Part shown: piece by piece, positions 12,101 through 21,935 of the stretch
Position numbering within the stretch: position 1 is the first letter of the stretch
How the letters are laid out: each line of letters starts with the position of its first letter
Assembly: GCA_030374805.1 (NCBI GenBank)
Contig: JARGSG010000026.1
Span: 1 to 64,000, forward strand
Origin: Gracilaria gracilis
Taxonomy: Eukaryota; Rhodophyta; Florideophyceae; Gracilariales; Gracilariaceae
Direction of reading: 5' to 3'
Length of the DNA stretch: 64,000 nt
Notes under the pieces: generated by a model
What the model saw: the letters and a program-made list of their open reading frames with translations, nothing else
What the model was told of the DNA's origin: nothing
Databases searched by the model: none
Position numbers and translations under genes: made by a program

Positions 12101-12490
12101 GGTGAATACGGATCAAGGGTAGTCAGTCAGCAACAAACGCTGGGCTCTTCTCTCGCTGGCCTCTTGCTCTCTCTCTCTTTACTGCGTCGCCTCTTCTCCT
12201 GTTCGTCTTATCTAATGCCTTGGCTAAGTTCTGTGCGCAATCAAAGGTTGTCCTCGTATCGGCTTCCAAACGGTCGCTGACAGAGCTGTCGGATTCGGTT
12301 CAATTTAATTCGAAGTCTTCTGACTTCTCACAACTGTACATAATATCAGTACCTCAACACTACGAGAGCTTCTTCTCCGACCCAGGCGCACGCCCATTCT
12401 CATCAGCAGGCTGCTCCGCTGTTCATTATTGTTCGATACCCCCCCCCCCCCCTCCTTTCGCTCAATTTGTTTGCCACAAATCCAACTATT
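12101..12490. promoter_or_regulatory. Copia 5' remnant and mTERF promoter/5' leader
   Basis: This gap lies between the copia gag start and the mTERF ATG. Its left part (to about 12330) is pyrimidine-rich on the plus strand and is the likely place of the copia 5' LTR. The right part holds a run of 14 C at 12439-12452, 39 bp before the mTERF start codon, with pyrimidine-rich flanks. I see no clear TATA box. Confidence 0.35.
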
Positions 12491-13828
12491 ATGGCCTTTA
12501 TCAACGCCTTCACCTCCCAACCGCCGCTCCTTCCCTCCGCAGCAAGCACACCCATCTGCGCGCGCCGCCCGCGCTCAACCTTGCGCTGCTGTTCCGCCGC
12601 GCCAGCAACCGCCCGGAAGCGGCGCACAGCGCGCCAAACGCCGCGCCGCGCCGCCGGCGCCGCCGGCGCCGCCGGCGCCGACGCCAATCGCCGCGCCGCG
12701 CAAGCCTTTCTGCGCTCGCTGGGGCTGAGCGCGGAGCAGTCGCGCCGCCTACCGGCGCGGCTGCCCCAGCTATGTCGCGCGGACGTGGCGCCGTTCGCCG
12801 AGCCCACGCTGGCGTATCTGCGCTCGCTGGGGCTTGGCGCGCGCCAGATTGCGCGCGCCGTGCAGCACGCGCCGCAGATCTTCTTCCGCCCGCGCCAGCA
12901 GTTTGCGCCGCGCCTGCACGTGCTGCAGCATGTGGCGCACATTCCGCGCGCCAATGTGCCGCCCGTGGTTGCAAAGTGCCCGCACGTGCTGTGGATGCAT
13001 GTCAACAACGCCGCCGCGGTTGTGCACACTGTCGTGGAACAGTGTCCTGCAATGTCGCTCACAACTGTGGGTGAGGTGTTTTCAACCGTGCCCCACGCTT
13101 TACTCAGTGCGCCTGCTGCCATTCAGCACAACCTCCACGCCATACGTCAAGCTGGCGTGAACGACACGGCGGGCATGAGTCGCATAGTAGCAAAAGCGCC
13201 GCTGGTACTAGTCAAAGACATGAACAAATGCCTGAGCAAACGACTAAGCTATCTTTGTGACGAGCTAGCATTCCCATCCGCAACCGTGGCAAAAATCCTC
13301 GTCAGCACGCCGCAGCTGCTAGACTGGAGCGTGGAGAAACAATTGGTACCAAAAGTGAATTTGTTACAGTCGTTGATGGGCGATGAATACGTTGCAGCAG
13401 CCGTGCACAAAGTTCCTTCAATCTTCGCCACGGATGACATTCTGGACCGCGTTTTGTGGTTACGCGACGATGTAGGGCTTTCCGAACAACAAGTACGAAG
13501 CGTACTACGAGAAGCGCCGGCCATTTTGACCTACTCGGTGGTGGGCAACCTAGCACCAAAATGGATGTTCATCCACCAGACTATGGGCGCATCGGTGGAC
13601 GATCTGGTGGCAGCGCCTCGCGAAATGTTATGCGCCAACCTGCAACAGCGCGCTATGCCTCGGTACGCATTTATGGCGAGCAGTGGTAAGCGAGATGTGA
13701 GTGTAGTGGATATACTACGGGGCAATGACGGCGAATTCTGCAGAAATGTGGCCAAATGCGACGCAAAGGTATTCCGCAATTACGTAGATAACGATACATA
13801 TTTGCTGTTCTTCTCCAGGCTTATGTGA
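12491..13828 (+). CDS. mTERF-domain protein, organelle-targeted
   Basis: The chosen ATG at 12491 gives 445 residues; the frame extends upstream only to a TTG. The first ~60 residues are rich in Ala, Ser, Thr, Pro and Arg with almost no acidic residues, as expected of a chloroplast or mitochondrial transit peptide. After a short Ala/Gly-rich repeat the rest is a series of roughly 30-residue helical units of mTERF type: a Leu-x-x-Leu-Gly-Leu start (FLRSLGLSAEQ, YLRSLGLGARQ, WLRDDVGLSEQQ) followed by an xxPxLL/xxAPxxL segment (LPQLCR, APQIFF, TPQLLDW, APAILTY). mTERF proteins bind organelle DNA or RNA and act in transcription, splicing or ribosome assembly; which of these applies here cannot be told. 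The 5' half of the gene is extremely GC-rich compared with its 3' half. Confidence 0.85.
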   Translation: MAFINAFTSQPPLLPSAASTPICARRPRSTLRCCSAAPATARKRRTARQTPRRAAGAAGAAGADANRRAAQAFLRSLGLSAEQSRRLPARLPQLCRADVAPFAEPTLAYLRSLGLGARQIARAVQHAPQIFFRPRQQFAPRLHVLQHVAHIPRANVPPVVAKCPHVLWMHVNNAAAVVHTVVEQCPAMSLTTVGEVFSTVPHALLSAPAAIQHNLHAIRQAGVNDTAGMSRIVAKAPLVLVKDMNKCLSKRLSYLCDELAFPSATVAKILVSTPQLLDWSVEKQLVPKVNLLQSLMGDEYVAAAVHKVPSIFATDDILDRVLWLRDDVGLSEQQVRSVLREAPAILTYSVVGNLAPKWMFIHQTMGASVDDLVAAPREMLCANLQQRAMPRYAFMASSGKRDVSVVDILRGNDGEFCRNVAKCDAKVFRNYVDNDTYLLFFSRLM

Positions 13829-15554
13829 GTGGTGGTGAGTTTGTTGGGTGTGAGTGTTGTTCTTGATCGGTTTGCGGCTCTGGGGGGAGTGGAACGAGTG
13901 GTTCTGAAGCTGGTACTGGTAAAGCTGAGAGAATTCGAAAAGTTGAAGCGTGCCATTTGCATTGTAGGAGAAGGATCTGTAAAACAATGGTGACGATATC
14001 AATGTAAATTGTTTTGAATAAACTTGTAGGTTCATCACCGATGAAGTTGATGAATATCATTTGGCCTAGATTGACTTGGAAAGATGAGATGAACAGCATT
14101 TGATGGATAGCCAATATTGGAACATTGCTGAGCAGAAGAAGAAGAGCAGTGCCGCGTTGGGTGTGTGGGTTTTCGCACGGAAAGTACAGCAGCTGTTTGG
14201 CGTGGTGGAGATATAAAGGTCAGTCTTGAAAGCTGAAACGAGGCGGTATGTAGCGCAAACAACTGAGCGGCAGCGATTCAACGTACTCGAATGAGTTGCG
14301 AGGCACGGATGAGAAAAACAAGCAAGGTATAGTCCAAGTAATACATGTACACCACATGAACAGACAACACAATGAGCAAAGTATACTCAAACTCGGCCCT
14401 GACTTTCAAAGTTCTCTACCACAGGCGAACAAACGACACCAAAATCAGCAACCGCAAAGCATTTGGATGGACGACAAGCGCGAAAGGCAAACAAGGGGAA
14501 AGAAGGCGGTGAAACACGTACAATTCTGGCAGTATGTCGTCTGAGCGACGAAGTAACATCATCCAGCGCGGCAGCTTGCTGGCGCGCACCGTGGTCATCG
14601 TGCTCGCGCGACGGTTGCGCACGAGCATCCGAGAGCAGGCGCTCATCGACAGAGTGGTCCGGGGGCTGCTGCGCGTCAGCAGGGTCAAGTTGAAGCGCAA
14701 CAGCCGAAGACGCCACCTCGGGAACGCCATGCGGTCCCATCGCACACGCAGCTCGCGCAGCGAAAAGAACGACGCTCAAACGCAAACGCAAACGCAAGCG
14801 AGCGGCAGCTGTTGGCTGCACGAAACAAAAGGCAGTAAGAAGGGGCACGCGCAGCGCCTCTGTAGATATAAAGGCAGCCACAACTAACAACAGCAAGCAA
14901 ATGGCGCCAAGCACACACGCAGCCCTTCACGGCCAAACGCAATGCGCGCACGCACTTCACTTTGACGGTGCCCTTCTGCGGCACAACTTCTGCCCTTCGC
15001 ACCCACAAGCGCGCAGCCGCAGGCGCAGCAGCGGCGCGTCATCAGCAACAGCGGCTAACAGGCTACCCGACACGCCATGCGCAAGGTTACTGACAGTAAC
15101 TTACTGTACGCATGCAGGCGAAAGGGTTACCACCAGCGGCGTGACGCGATACAACCACGTGTACACCGTCCAGCAACGCGCGCGCAGATTACGGCCATCA
15201 TGGCCAGGGCCATGGCCTTCACGTACAGTACAGCCACAACGTGCTCCGCCGCGCCAGTGTCAGCCTGCACCTCGCTTGCACGCGCCGCCACAGCCTGCGC
15301 CTCCCAACGTTCACCGCGGCTCGAGACGAACGTCTAGATACAACGGTGCAAACGGTAGGTAAACGTTACCTACCGTTTGCCTTCCACGTTTTCGATTTAC
15401 TTGCTCAACAACCGCCTCATGTCTAAACCAACTACTCAGCGCGCTCTATCGTAGACCTATCCATCGCCCTCATCATCCAGCCACACCGCACATCCCCCTT
15501 CTCGTGTGTCAAAACACAGCTTTTGCTCCGTGTGTCATCACTTGCTTGCCCACA
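13829..15554. other. Intergenic region between mTERF and actin 3' ends, no gene recognised
   Basis: The two flanking genes converge on this 1.7-kb gap. It has many short GC-rich overlapping frames on both strands with no consistent coding pattern. A plus-strand frame at 14534-14887 begins with ATG and is strongly basic (about 117 residues) but shows no family. The only clear structure is the perfect palindrome at 15348-15380. Confidence 0.4.
15348..15380. repeat. 33-nt perfect palindrome downstream of actin
   Basis: Arms 15348-15362 and 15366-15380 are exact 15-bp reverse complements around ACG (core GGTAGGTAA/TTACCTACC). It lies about 175 bp past the actin stop codon. It could be a 3'-end hairpin, a protein-binding palindrome or the relic of a small inverted-repeat element. 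Confidence 0.7.
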
Positions 15555-16756
15555 CTAGAAGCATTTCCTATGCACCACGCTCGGACCCATTTCTTCATAC
15601 TCAGCCTTGGACACCCACATCTGTTGGAAAGTAGACAGAGACGCCAAGATAGAGCCACCAATCCACACCGAGTATTGACGCTCCGGCGGAGCGATCACCT
15701 TGATCTTCATCGTACTCGGCGCCAGTGTTTCCATTTCCTTCTGCACACGAGCCGCGATTCCAGCAAACATGGTGCTACCTCCAGACATCACCATGTTGTG
15801 ATACAGATCCTTCCTGATGTCAATGTCTGTCTTCATGATAGAATCATACGCAGTGGAATGCATTCCGTTAGCTTCCATTCCTACCATGTCCGGTCTGAAT
15901 AGTGCCTCCGGGCATTCAAAGCGCTCAGACGCCACCGTGATTACCTGACCATCCGGTAATTCATACTCCTTCTCCAGCGCTGCGTTATTCTCAGCGTTAG
16001 TCTTCTCCTTCTCAAAGTCCTCCGCCACGTAGCAAAGGCTCTGCTTGATATCACGTACGATTTCAAGCTCAGCAGAAGTGGTGAATGAATGGCCTCTTTG
16101 CATCAGCAACTTGGCCAACCACGCCGTGAGATCCCTGCCAGCCAGGTCGATTCGGTTCACGGCATGCGGCAAGGAGTAACCTTCGAAAATAGGTACTGTA
16201 TGGGTGACGCCGTCACCCGAATCAATCACGATACCAGACGTTCTTCCCGACGCGTACAACGAAAGCACCGCCTGGATGTTCACGTAGAACGCCGGGATGG
16301 AGAACGTCTCAAACATGATTTGTGTCATTCGTTCACGATTACTCTTCGGGTTAAGCGGCGCCTCTGTGAGAAGAACCGGGTGTTCCTGCGGGTCAACCCG
16401 CAACTCACTGAAGAAGCAGTGGTGCCAGATTTTCTCCATGTCCTCCCAGTTGGTGACGATACCATGCTCCAACGGGTACTTGATGACCAGCACGCGCGAC
16501 GCGCCATGGCGGCGTCTCCGACGTACTCGTCCTTCTGGCCCGTACCAACCATAATACCCTACACAAGCACATGAGCACGGAAACAGTCAGTGAGCCGTCG
16601 CGGCAAGCAGCGCAAAAAAGTGATGATGGCACTTACCTTTTGCTTGGGCTTTCCAATCACGGCGGGAAACACCGCCTTGGGTGCATCCTCACCGGCCATA
16701 CCACTCTTGCAGCGGCCCGAACCATTGTCAATCACAACGGCCTGCTTCGAACTCAT
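15555..16756 (-). CDS. Actin, two exons, with a one-base frame break
   Basis: Exon 1 (16756-16637, 40 codons) starts [14 protein letters not shown] and ends at GKPKQK before a GTAAGT donor. Exon 2 (16558-15555) follows a TAG acceptor and starts [15 protein letters not shown]. The remaining frame is clearly actin: [46 protein letters not shown], a C-terminal [20 protein letters not shown]. The total is about 375 residues, the normal actin length. At about 16494-16500 the frame slips by one base: the sequence after GDAAMARR needs one more nucleotide to enter VLVIKYP. Exon 2 is 1,004 bp, one short of a multiple of three. A single intron near the 5' end fits red-algal actin as I remember it. The break may be a sequence error or mark a recent pseudogene. 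Some N-terminal residues are also unusual for actin ([16 protein letters not shown]). Confidence 0.9.
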
Positions 16757-17307
16757 CTCGTCTCACGGAAAACAAAACGGCGGAAAACTAAAACAAGCGA
16801 CAAATACGCACCACGGTATAGATACACAGGGGCGAGAGCACTGGGTGGGGGGTAGGGGGTGGGGGGTGGGTGAACTACTACAAGGAGGTGGAGACGACGA
16901 GGGGCACGGCGTAGCGGCGCGGCGCATTTAAGAACGGTTTGAAAAAGCGAAAAAAAGAACGTCCTTACAGCGCGGCGGAAGAGTGTGGCGAAGCGCGGCG
17001 CGCCACACAAGCCGGAGGCGCCGTCACGCACGGCACAGCGCTCTTGACGTCAGCCACGTGAGGCGGCGGCGCGACGGCGCGTCACGCACAGCGCGCACAC
17101 GTACGCGCGGTGCCACGCGTCGATCATCAACATCCAACAACGTTGCGGCGATGCGCGCGATACGACGGTTCCCCCTGCGCGCGCTGCATTATTATGGCGC
17201 ATCATGGCGCGCGCGCGCGCGAAGGGGGGGCTTCAACATGTAAGACAGAATAAGAACAAGCAAAAGCTTTTATCGATGTGATTTCATGTGATTTCATGTA
17301 CACGCCG
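16757..17307. promoter_or_regulatory. Actin upstream region with a G-run cluster
   Basis: The gap lies between the Hook-domain gene's stop and the actin start, both on the minus strand. At 16843-16872 the plus strand has five runs of three or more G separated by one or two bases, a strong G-quadruplex pattern on the actin template strand about 90-115 bp before its ATG. An alternating GC tract occurs at about 17205-17221. No gene is seen. Confidence 0.5.
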
Positions 17308-18564
17308 TCAGCCGCCGGATCGCCGTACGGCTCTGTGTTGTCGGTTGTACGAGTCTCGTTTCCTTACGTCACAGTCCCTCAACACGCTGCGTCCAGCCAG
17401 CTTCAGTCGTCGGATTTCCGCCAGAGCGTCGTCCAGCTTAGTATTCACCGTCAAAACTTCCTCCTCCAAGTCCTGGCATGTACATCGCCATCCGTCCAGC
17501 GCGTCCGTCAGTGCTTCGATTTGCTGTTCGCATTCCGCTCGTTTCTGTCGTTCCTCGTTCAATAAATGCTCCAATTGCTCCACTTTGTCGTTTTGCTCCG
17601 CCTCCTCCTGCGTGATTGGCGCTTCTAGTCCTAGAGTTTCCATGCCTCTTGCCACCACATCGGACAGCCGTTGTTGAACCCACTCGTCAAAGCTCAACAT
17701 CTGCCCCACCAATTCGTCACATCGTTCGCACGTCACTGCTGCAAGCAGCACAAAGTTAGCCACACTCCAGTCGTCAATGTCGTCAAAGTTGGGCACTCTT
17801 ATGCTAGCGTCGTCGTCACATTCTTCTCGCCACGGATATCGAGCTAGCAAATCCCTCACAAGTTGCATGTTTCTTCTCGCAACGTATCCATGCTCATCCA
17901 AGTTGCGTTCCACAAAGCGATTCACGCCCACGTTGCGCAGTGCGCCCAAAGCACTACTTCGCACCGGCGACGCGTGCGCGAACAAGCTACTATCAATGAT
18001 ATACATAGCATCCAACAGCGCCACGCCGTTCGAAAGGTCCTTATCAGTGATACGAATGCTGTGCTCATGTCGCGCTCTCAAGTCATCCAACCAGAACACG
18101 ATGGCCTTCAACTCGGCGCAGTCCTCAAGTCGGTCCATGGCATCCAAAATGGCGGCGTTCAAATACGCAGGCACGCCTTCATCATCACTATCGCTGCCAT
18201 CATTGGACACCCTCGACATCCTCATGCTGAAGATGGGGCTCTTCGGAATGGCCCTGGAGGCGGCTGCGCGCAATCCGCCATGTCTCCTGCCCATTCTTGA
18301 GCGATGCAACTCGCGAACATCATCGCACTTGACGGCATTCATGAAATCCAAGCGCGTGGGACACCTAATTTTGGCCATGGTACTAGCACTAAGCGGCCCG
18401 TCGCTGTCCCTGACGCGGTCGGGCGGCGTATTCCTCGGCGTGCTTCTCGGCGTATTGCGCGGCGTGCTTCTGGGGGTGGCAGCAGGGGTGACATTCGGGG
18501 AAACGGCGTTGGCGACGGCTCGTCTGCCGCGCGCTGACCGCGGTCGGACGGAAGGCACGTGCAT
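17308..18564 (-). CDS. Hook-domain coiled-coil protein (putative dynein/cargo adaptor)
   Basis: The ATG at 18564 gives 418 residues; the frame upstream opens only with GTG. The N-terminus is basic with a short Thr-Pro-Arg-Ser/Asn repeat (residues about 30-47). Residues about 135-300 resemble the N-terminal calponin-homology-like domain of Hook proteins: a WLDDL segment, then DLSNGVALLDAMYIIDSSLF, and later NFVLLAAVTCERCDELVGQML, matching the 'DLxDGVxxxxxLxxIDxxxF' and 'ILGCAVNCExK' pattern. Residues about 318-392 are a heptad-rich coiled coil. Animal Hook proteins link cargo to dynein. Red algae have few such motors, so the partner here is uncertain. It is shorter than animal Hooks (about 700 aa) and lacks the long central coiled coil. 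A generic coiled-coil protein is the alternative. Confidence 0.65.
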   Translation of the reverse strand: MHVPSVRPRSARGRRAVANAVSPNVTPAATPRSTPRNTPRSTPRNTPPDRVRDSDGPLSASTMAKIRCPTRLDFMNAVKCDDVRELHRSRMGRRHGGLRAAASRAIPKSPIFSMRMSRVSNDGSDSDDEGVPAYLNAAILDAMDRLEDCAELKAIVFWLDDLRARHEHSIRITDKDLSNGVALLDAMYIIDSSLFAHASPVRSSALGALRNVGVNRFVERNLDEHGYVARRNMQLVRDLLARYPWREECDDDASIRVPNFDDIDDWSVANFVLLAAVTCERCDELVGQMLSFDEWVQQRLSDVVARGMETLGLEAPITQEEAEQNDKVEQLEHLLNEERQKRAECEQQIEALTDALDGWRCTCQDLEEEVLTVNTKLDDALAEIRRLKLAGRSVLRDCDVRKRDSYNRQHRAVRRSGG

Positions 18565-18640
18565 GACGGAGCGGGAGCGAGCTCGACGGCGTTGCTGAAA
18601 CACTCAATCCATGGCTCTAGAGACGCGCGGGCGACGGGCG

Positions 18641-18955
18641 TTAAACGGATGTCGTGGACGCTTCTTTTTTGGTTGCGCGGGAGCGCCACTGGCGGCGCTT
18701 GCGGCGTGTGCCGCGCTGCTTCTGTGTGTTGGCGGCGCCTTGTTTGATACGCCGCGCGTGTGACATGGCGCTTTTTTCAAAATAGCCGTTGCGTGGTCCG
18801 ATTTTGAACTGTCGGCCCCGCTGCCGCGCCGTGCTGCCCCGCTTGTCGCTTGGCACGGCGCGTTTTCTCTCTTTCAACTCTCCCAACTCCTTCGCTGTTC
18901 GATACCCATCGGAACTCGCCACAGCCCAACGTCTATCGCTGTATCTATCTATCAT
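18641..18955 (-). CDS. Small basic hypothetical protein (104 aa)
   Basis: An ATG-started frame upstream of the Hook-domain gene. It is rich in Arg and Lys throughout (for example RKRRQWRSRATKK near the C-terminus) without simple repeats or hydrophobic segments, as in small nucleolar or ribosome-associated proteins. I recognise no family. It may be a chance frame in GC-rich DNA. Confidence 0.3.
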   Translation of the reverse strand: MIDRYSDRRWAVASSDGYRTAKELGELKERKRAVPSDKRGSTARQRGRQFKIGPRNGYFEKSAMSHARRIKQGAANTQKQRGTRRKRRQWRSRATKKEASTTSV

Positions 18956-19346
18956 ATCTATCTACAGATATGTAGATGAAAGTTACTCCCGCGGCTCAGC
19001 CCACTGTCCAAGCACACTTGTCATTGTGAGCTACTGTAGCACCACTGAGAGCCATGTCGCAACTCTTAGCCTATGGCCTTGTAGGCTACGTGCAGCCATA
19101 CCTCTCTCACACAGAACCGTCCCAAACTTGATCTATGTAATGTGGCCAAGTCTAAACCGAATAGCACATGTTACTACAGCTACAACCCTCACGTTTGTAC
19201 ACACTTGCTTTGTTCCCTGTGTCCATGACAACCGCAGTAATCATATCCATCATAACTCTGCCGATTATCCCATCCACTCCACCAATGCAAACCGCCCTTG
19301 ATCGTCGTAGCTGTTCCATTTGGCCTTGTCACAATTGCGGCCATCT

Positions 19347-19604
19347 CTACATGGCCTCCTTGTGAATCTGAAACAACTGATTGCCGACATCAAGTAAAGT
19401 GTCATTTGTCGCCGCACGAAGCTCATGATGACAGTCTGCACCGTCTCTCACAATCACGAAAGCAGCCATGAATACTAGTGCACTGATCCCAACCATCATT
19501 TGGAACAGATGAAACATGGCTACGTAGTGAGCCCGTTCACCCAACGTGTCATCGCCCACAATCGAATCATATTCACCATGTTCAACATCTGCGAGCAGAT
19601 CCAT
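19347..19604 (-). CDS. Small putative single-pass membrane protein (85 aa)
   Basis: From the ATG at 19604 the frame has an acidic N-terminus, one hydrophobic helix (about residues 30-52, FQMMVGISALVFMAAFVIV) and a short soluble tail. There is no recognised family, and it stands alone in a 2.4-kb gap. Codon composition resembles nearby genes, but the length makes chance possible. Confidence 0.3.
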   Translation of the reverse strand: MDLLADVEHGEYDSIVGDDTLGERAHYVAMFHLFQMMVGISALVFMAAFVIVRDGADCHHELRAATNDTLLDVGNQLFQIHKEAM

Positions 19605-21014
19605 TGTCTCAACAACCACGCACACATACCACCAACTTCTTGCGTTCACCGTCCAAAGTTGTCAGTCGTGGTGGAAGAGCGCAGCTACAAGCAAAACTCC
19701 TCATCTTTATACCAGAACAGAGCAGAGTCTCTGGCCACAACACATCTCAAGATTCTGAAATGGAGAGAGGTGGGAACAAAAGCTCGCTCAGGCTCGTATG
19801 TCATGAAGACCTAATTGTTTCCGTCGCACTGTCATTGTGAGGTCCTGCGCCCGTGAATTATGTTTAGCACTTTCGTGGAAGATGCGCAACACACTCCATG
19901 TGATACCCCAATGTGGAGCATTTGTGCCGGTCGTGTTGCAGTTGGAGGTGAGAGCGCTAGCACTCACCCTGAGAGTGTCATGTGTTCATGGGTGCGAAGG
20001 TATTCTTGCAGGTGCTCTTCTTTCATGACAGCTCATGCGACATTTCAGTAAGGCCCCAACAAATTATTCAGGACCGCTCAACTAATCAAGTTGGTACTTA
20101 CTGATTAGCGGAGGAAAACACTCAACAACAGTAAGGGCTTCCAGGGTTTTTGACCAGTTTGTCCAACTTCCTCGAGCTTGTCACTTCATACTTTCATGGT
20201 GGAGAAAGCTCTCCACGGATGAGGAGGCACCGCCATATTTTCGTTTAAAGTTAATTGGTCACATGCAGGTTATCTAGCAGTCGTAGATGGTACATTATTG
20301 GGCGTCTCTGAAAGGGCATGAGAATGCCAACGAGACTCGCTGAGAATTCCGCACCGCTTCCATTTCTACTGTGCTTTAATCCTGTTACAGATACAGAGGA
20401 ACTCGCAATCAGCCGATCTGTACGAACAGCTGTTCGTATTCCTTGTCAATACAGCGTGCGTGCCTCCACTTGAAAGAGGTGGGCCCTGTGTGTTTCACTG
20501 CACTGTGAGGACCAGGCACCTGAAGCACTTGGGAAGTTCCCAATGGGAAGTTCCCATGGGGAACGTTGCAACAAAAATGTGAATGAATGGTCAACCTCGC
20601 CTTTATTTCGAGTATCTACCTTCGGTAGCTAGCGGCGTATCTAGCGCACTGCGCTATCTACGGGGCTGTTGCCATGTTTGACGGTCAGTTTGAAACTTTG
20701 ACCGTCAAACTTTGACGGTGACGCTGGCTGTCACGGGGCGCGCAACGTTGCTAGAACAGCACCAGAGCTGAACAGCACTACAGTACTGTGCTGTAGAGCT
20801 GCGTTTTTAGCTTCCATCATGGATGATGATCATGGCACCACAGTAGTTTCGCAGCTGCGCTGCATCCAAAGCTGTCCAACGCTTCGATGTCGGGACGATT
20901 TGTCGCGGCTCCCAAGCAAGATTATTGCCAACAAAGCACATCAGCTATCACTTCTATCAAGCGCGAGAGAGCGAATCATCGTTCCAACGTTCTCGCTGTT
21001 GAAGCAGCTGCGAC
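19605..21014. other. Intergenic region with short inverted and direct repeats
   Basis: No convincing gene. It contains two adjacent copies of TGGGAAGTTCCCA (20530-20542 and 20544-20556), a TACC-N3-GGTA palindrome (20617-20627), and a 12-bp inverted repeat GTTTGACGGTCA/TGACCGTCAAAC (20675-20686 and 20699-20710). These sit 300-500 bp before the membrane-protein gene at 21015 and may be regulatory. Confidence 0.4.
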
Positions 21015-21764
21015 ATGAGGGGTCTCAATTTGTCGCGTCTTGCGAGAGCATCCGAAGGAAGTTTCTTCAAGGATCAACAAGCGGCACAAGCTGCCAAGAT
21101 CCGTAGCACATTATCTAGAAACGATATCAACAAGCTACGAAAGGAGCAAGCAGACGCAACACCGACAGTGGACAAACTAGCTTCGATTTCGGCGCAGTCA
21201 GCCTATAAACAACTTGTAAAGAACTCAGCTCAACATGCTCCGCAAAGACAATCTCCGTCATCATCCCTCCTACATCGTGTACAAACATCATCATCCGCAT
21301 CGTATCAGGTCCAAACTTCGTCCTCACCATCGAATACACTTGACCCAACAATGATGCGAGCGCTTGGCAGCGGAAAGTTAAACATACTTGCAGACATGAA
21401 AAGTACTGCTCCTGCACCACGCCCATTGCCAGGGAGTGAAAAGTACGCAGAAGGTGCAATTCTTGGTATGGCCTCTTTCAGTATTGCTACTGCCATGGTT
21501 GCGAGTGTTGGTCTAGTTGGTGGTTTGTTTGTCTATTTCAATCCTTCTGTTATTGATGGTATCAGATATCGAACGAGACGATTTGCAAGTGTTATCGATG
21601 CTAGTATTGGTGAACGGATTCGAAATCGGGTCCAGAGAATCAAAGAGAGCGGACCCCTTGTGTCTGATGAGAAGCGCGGCACTGTTGGCAAGTTAATGTC
21701 GGGCGCGGTTGGTATGGAACCCAGTCAGCAGCCAAGCTCGGAGGGTGATAAATCAGTTGACTAG
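21015..21764 (+). CDS. Hypothetical single-pass membrane protein (249 aa)
   Basis: The ATG at 21015 opens a clean frame. The N-terminal 130 residues are polar, Ser/Gln/Ala-rich, with a short near-repeat (VQTSSSASYQVQTSSSPS). One strong transmembrane segment follows (residues about 147-175, Ala/Gly/Val-rich), then a basic stretch (IRYRTRRF) and a soluble tail of about 60 residues. I do not recognise the family. A Gly/Ala-rich helix followed by basic residues would suit a mitochondrial or plastid membrane protein, but that is a guess. Its 3' end converges with VPS26 with only 171 bp between stops. Confidence 0.6.
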   Translation: MRGLNLSRLARASEGSFFKDQQAAQAAKIRSTLSRNDINKLRKEQADATPTVDKLASISAQSAYKQLVKNSAQHAPQRQSPSSSLLHRVQTSSSASYQVQTSSSPSNTLDPTMMRALGSGKLNILADMKSTAPAPRPLPGSEKYAEGAILGMASFSIATAMVASVGLVGGLFVYFNPSVIDGIRYRTRRFASVIDASIGERIRNRVQRIKESGPLVSDEKRGTVGKLMSGAVGMEPSQQPSSEGDKSVD

Positions 21765-21935
21765 GTCCATCATCAAAGATGTGCAATTGTTAATCATCAC
21801 TGAGCATCATTGTATTCTTAGTTTCATTGCTCAATATATTCCACGGTTTGTTAGTCTAAGCTCCCCCATCAAAAAGCAGCGATCCGTTGTTATGTTCGTT
21901 ATTTGTTTGCTAGTTCTAAACGTTTCCACCTTTTA

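Noticed and set aside
12439-12452. C homopolymer before mTERF (and 31381-31395 before CDF) as regulatory element
   Set aside because: Homopolymers of this length are common mutation or sequencing artefacts. The two distances to the genes differ, so no shared role is supported.
12403-13122. Minus-strand frames opposite the GC-rich part of mTERF
   Set aside because: They are antisense shadows of a clear gene in GC-rich DNA.
14387-14914. Minus-strand frame with a hydrophobic, signal-peptide-like N-terminus
   Set aside because: It has no ATG at the hydrophobic start (only GTG, preceded by a stop), and the rest is Arg-rich low-complexity sequence.
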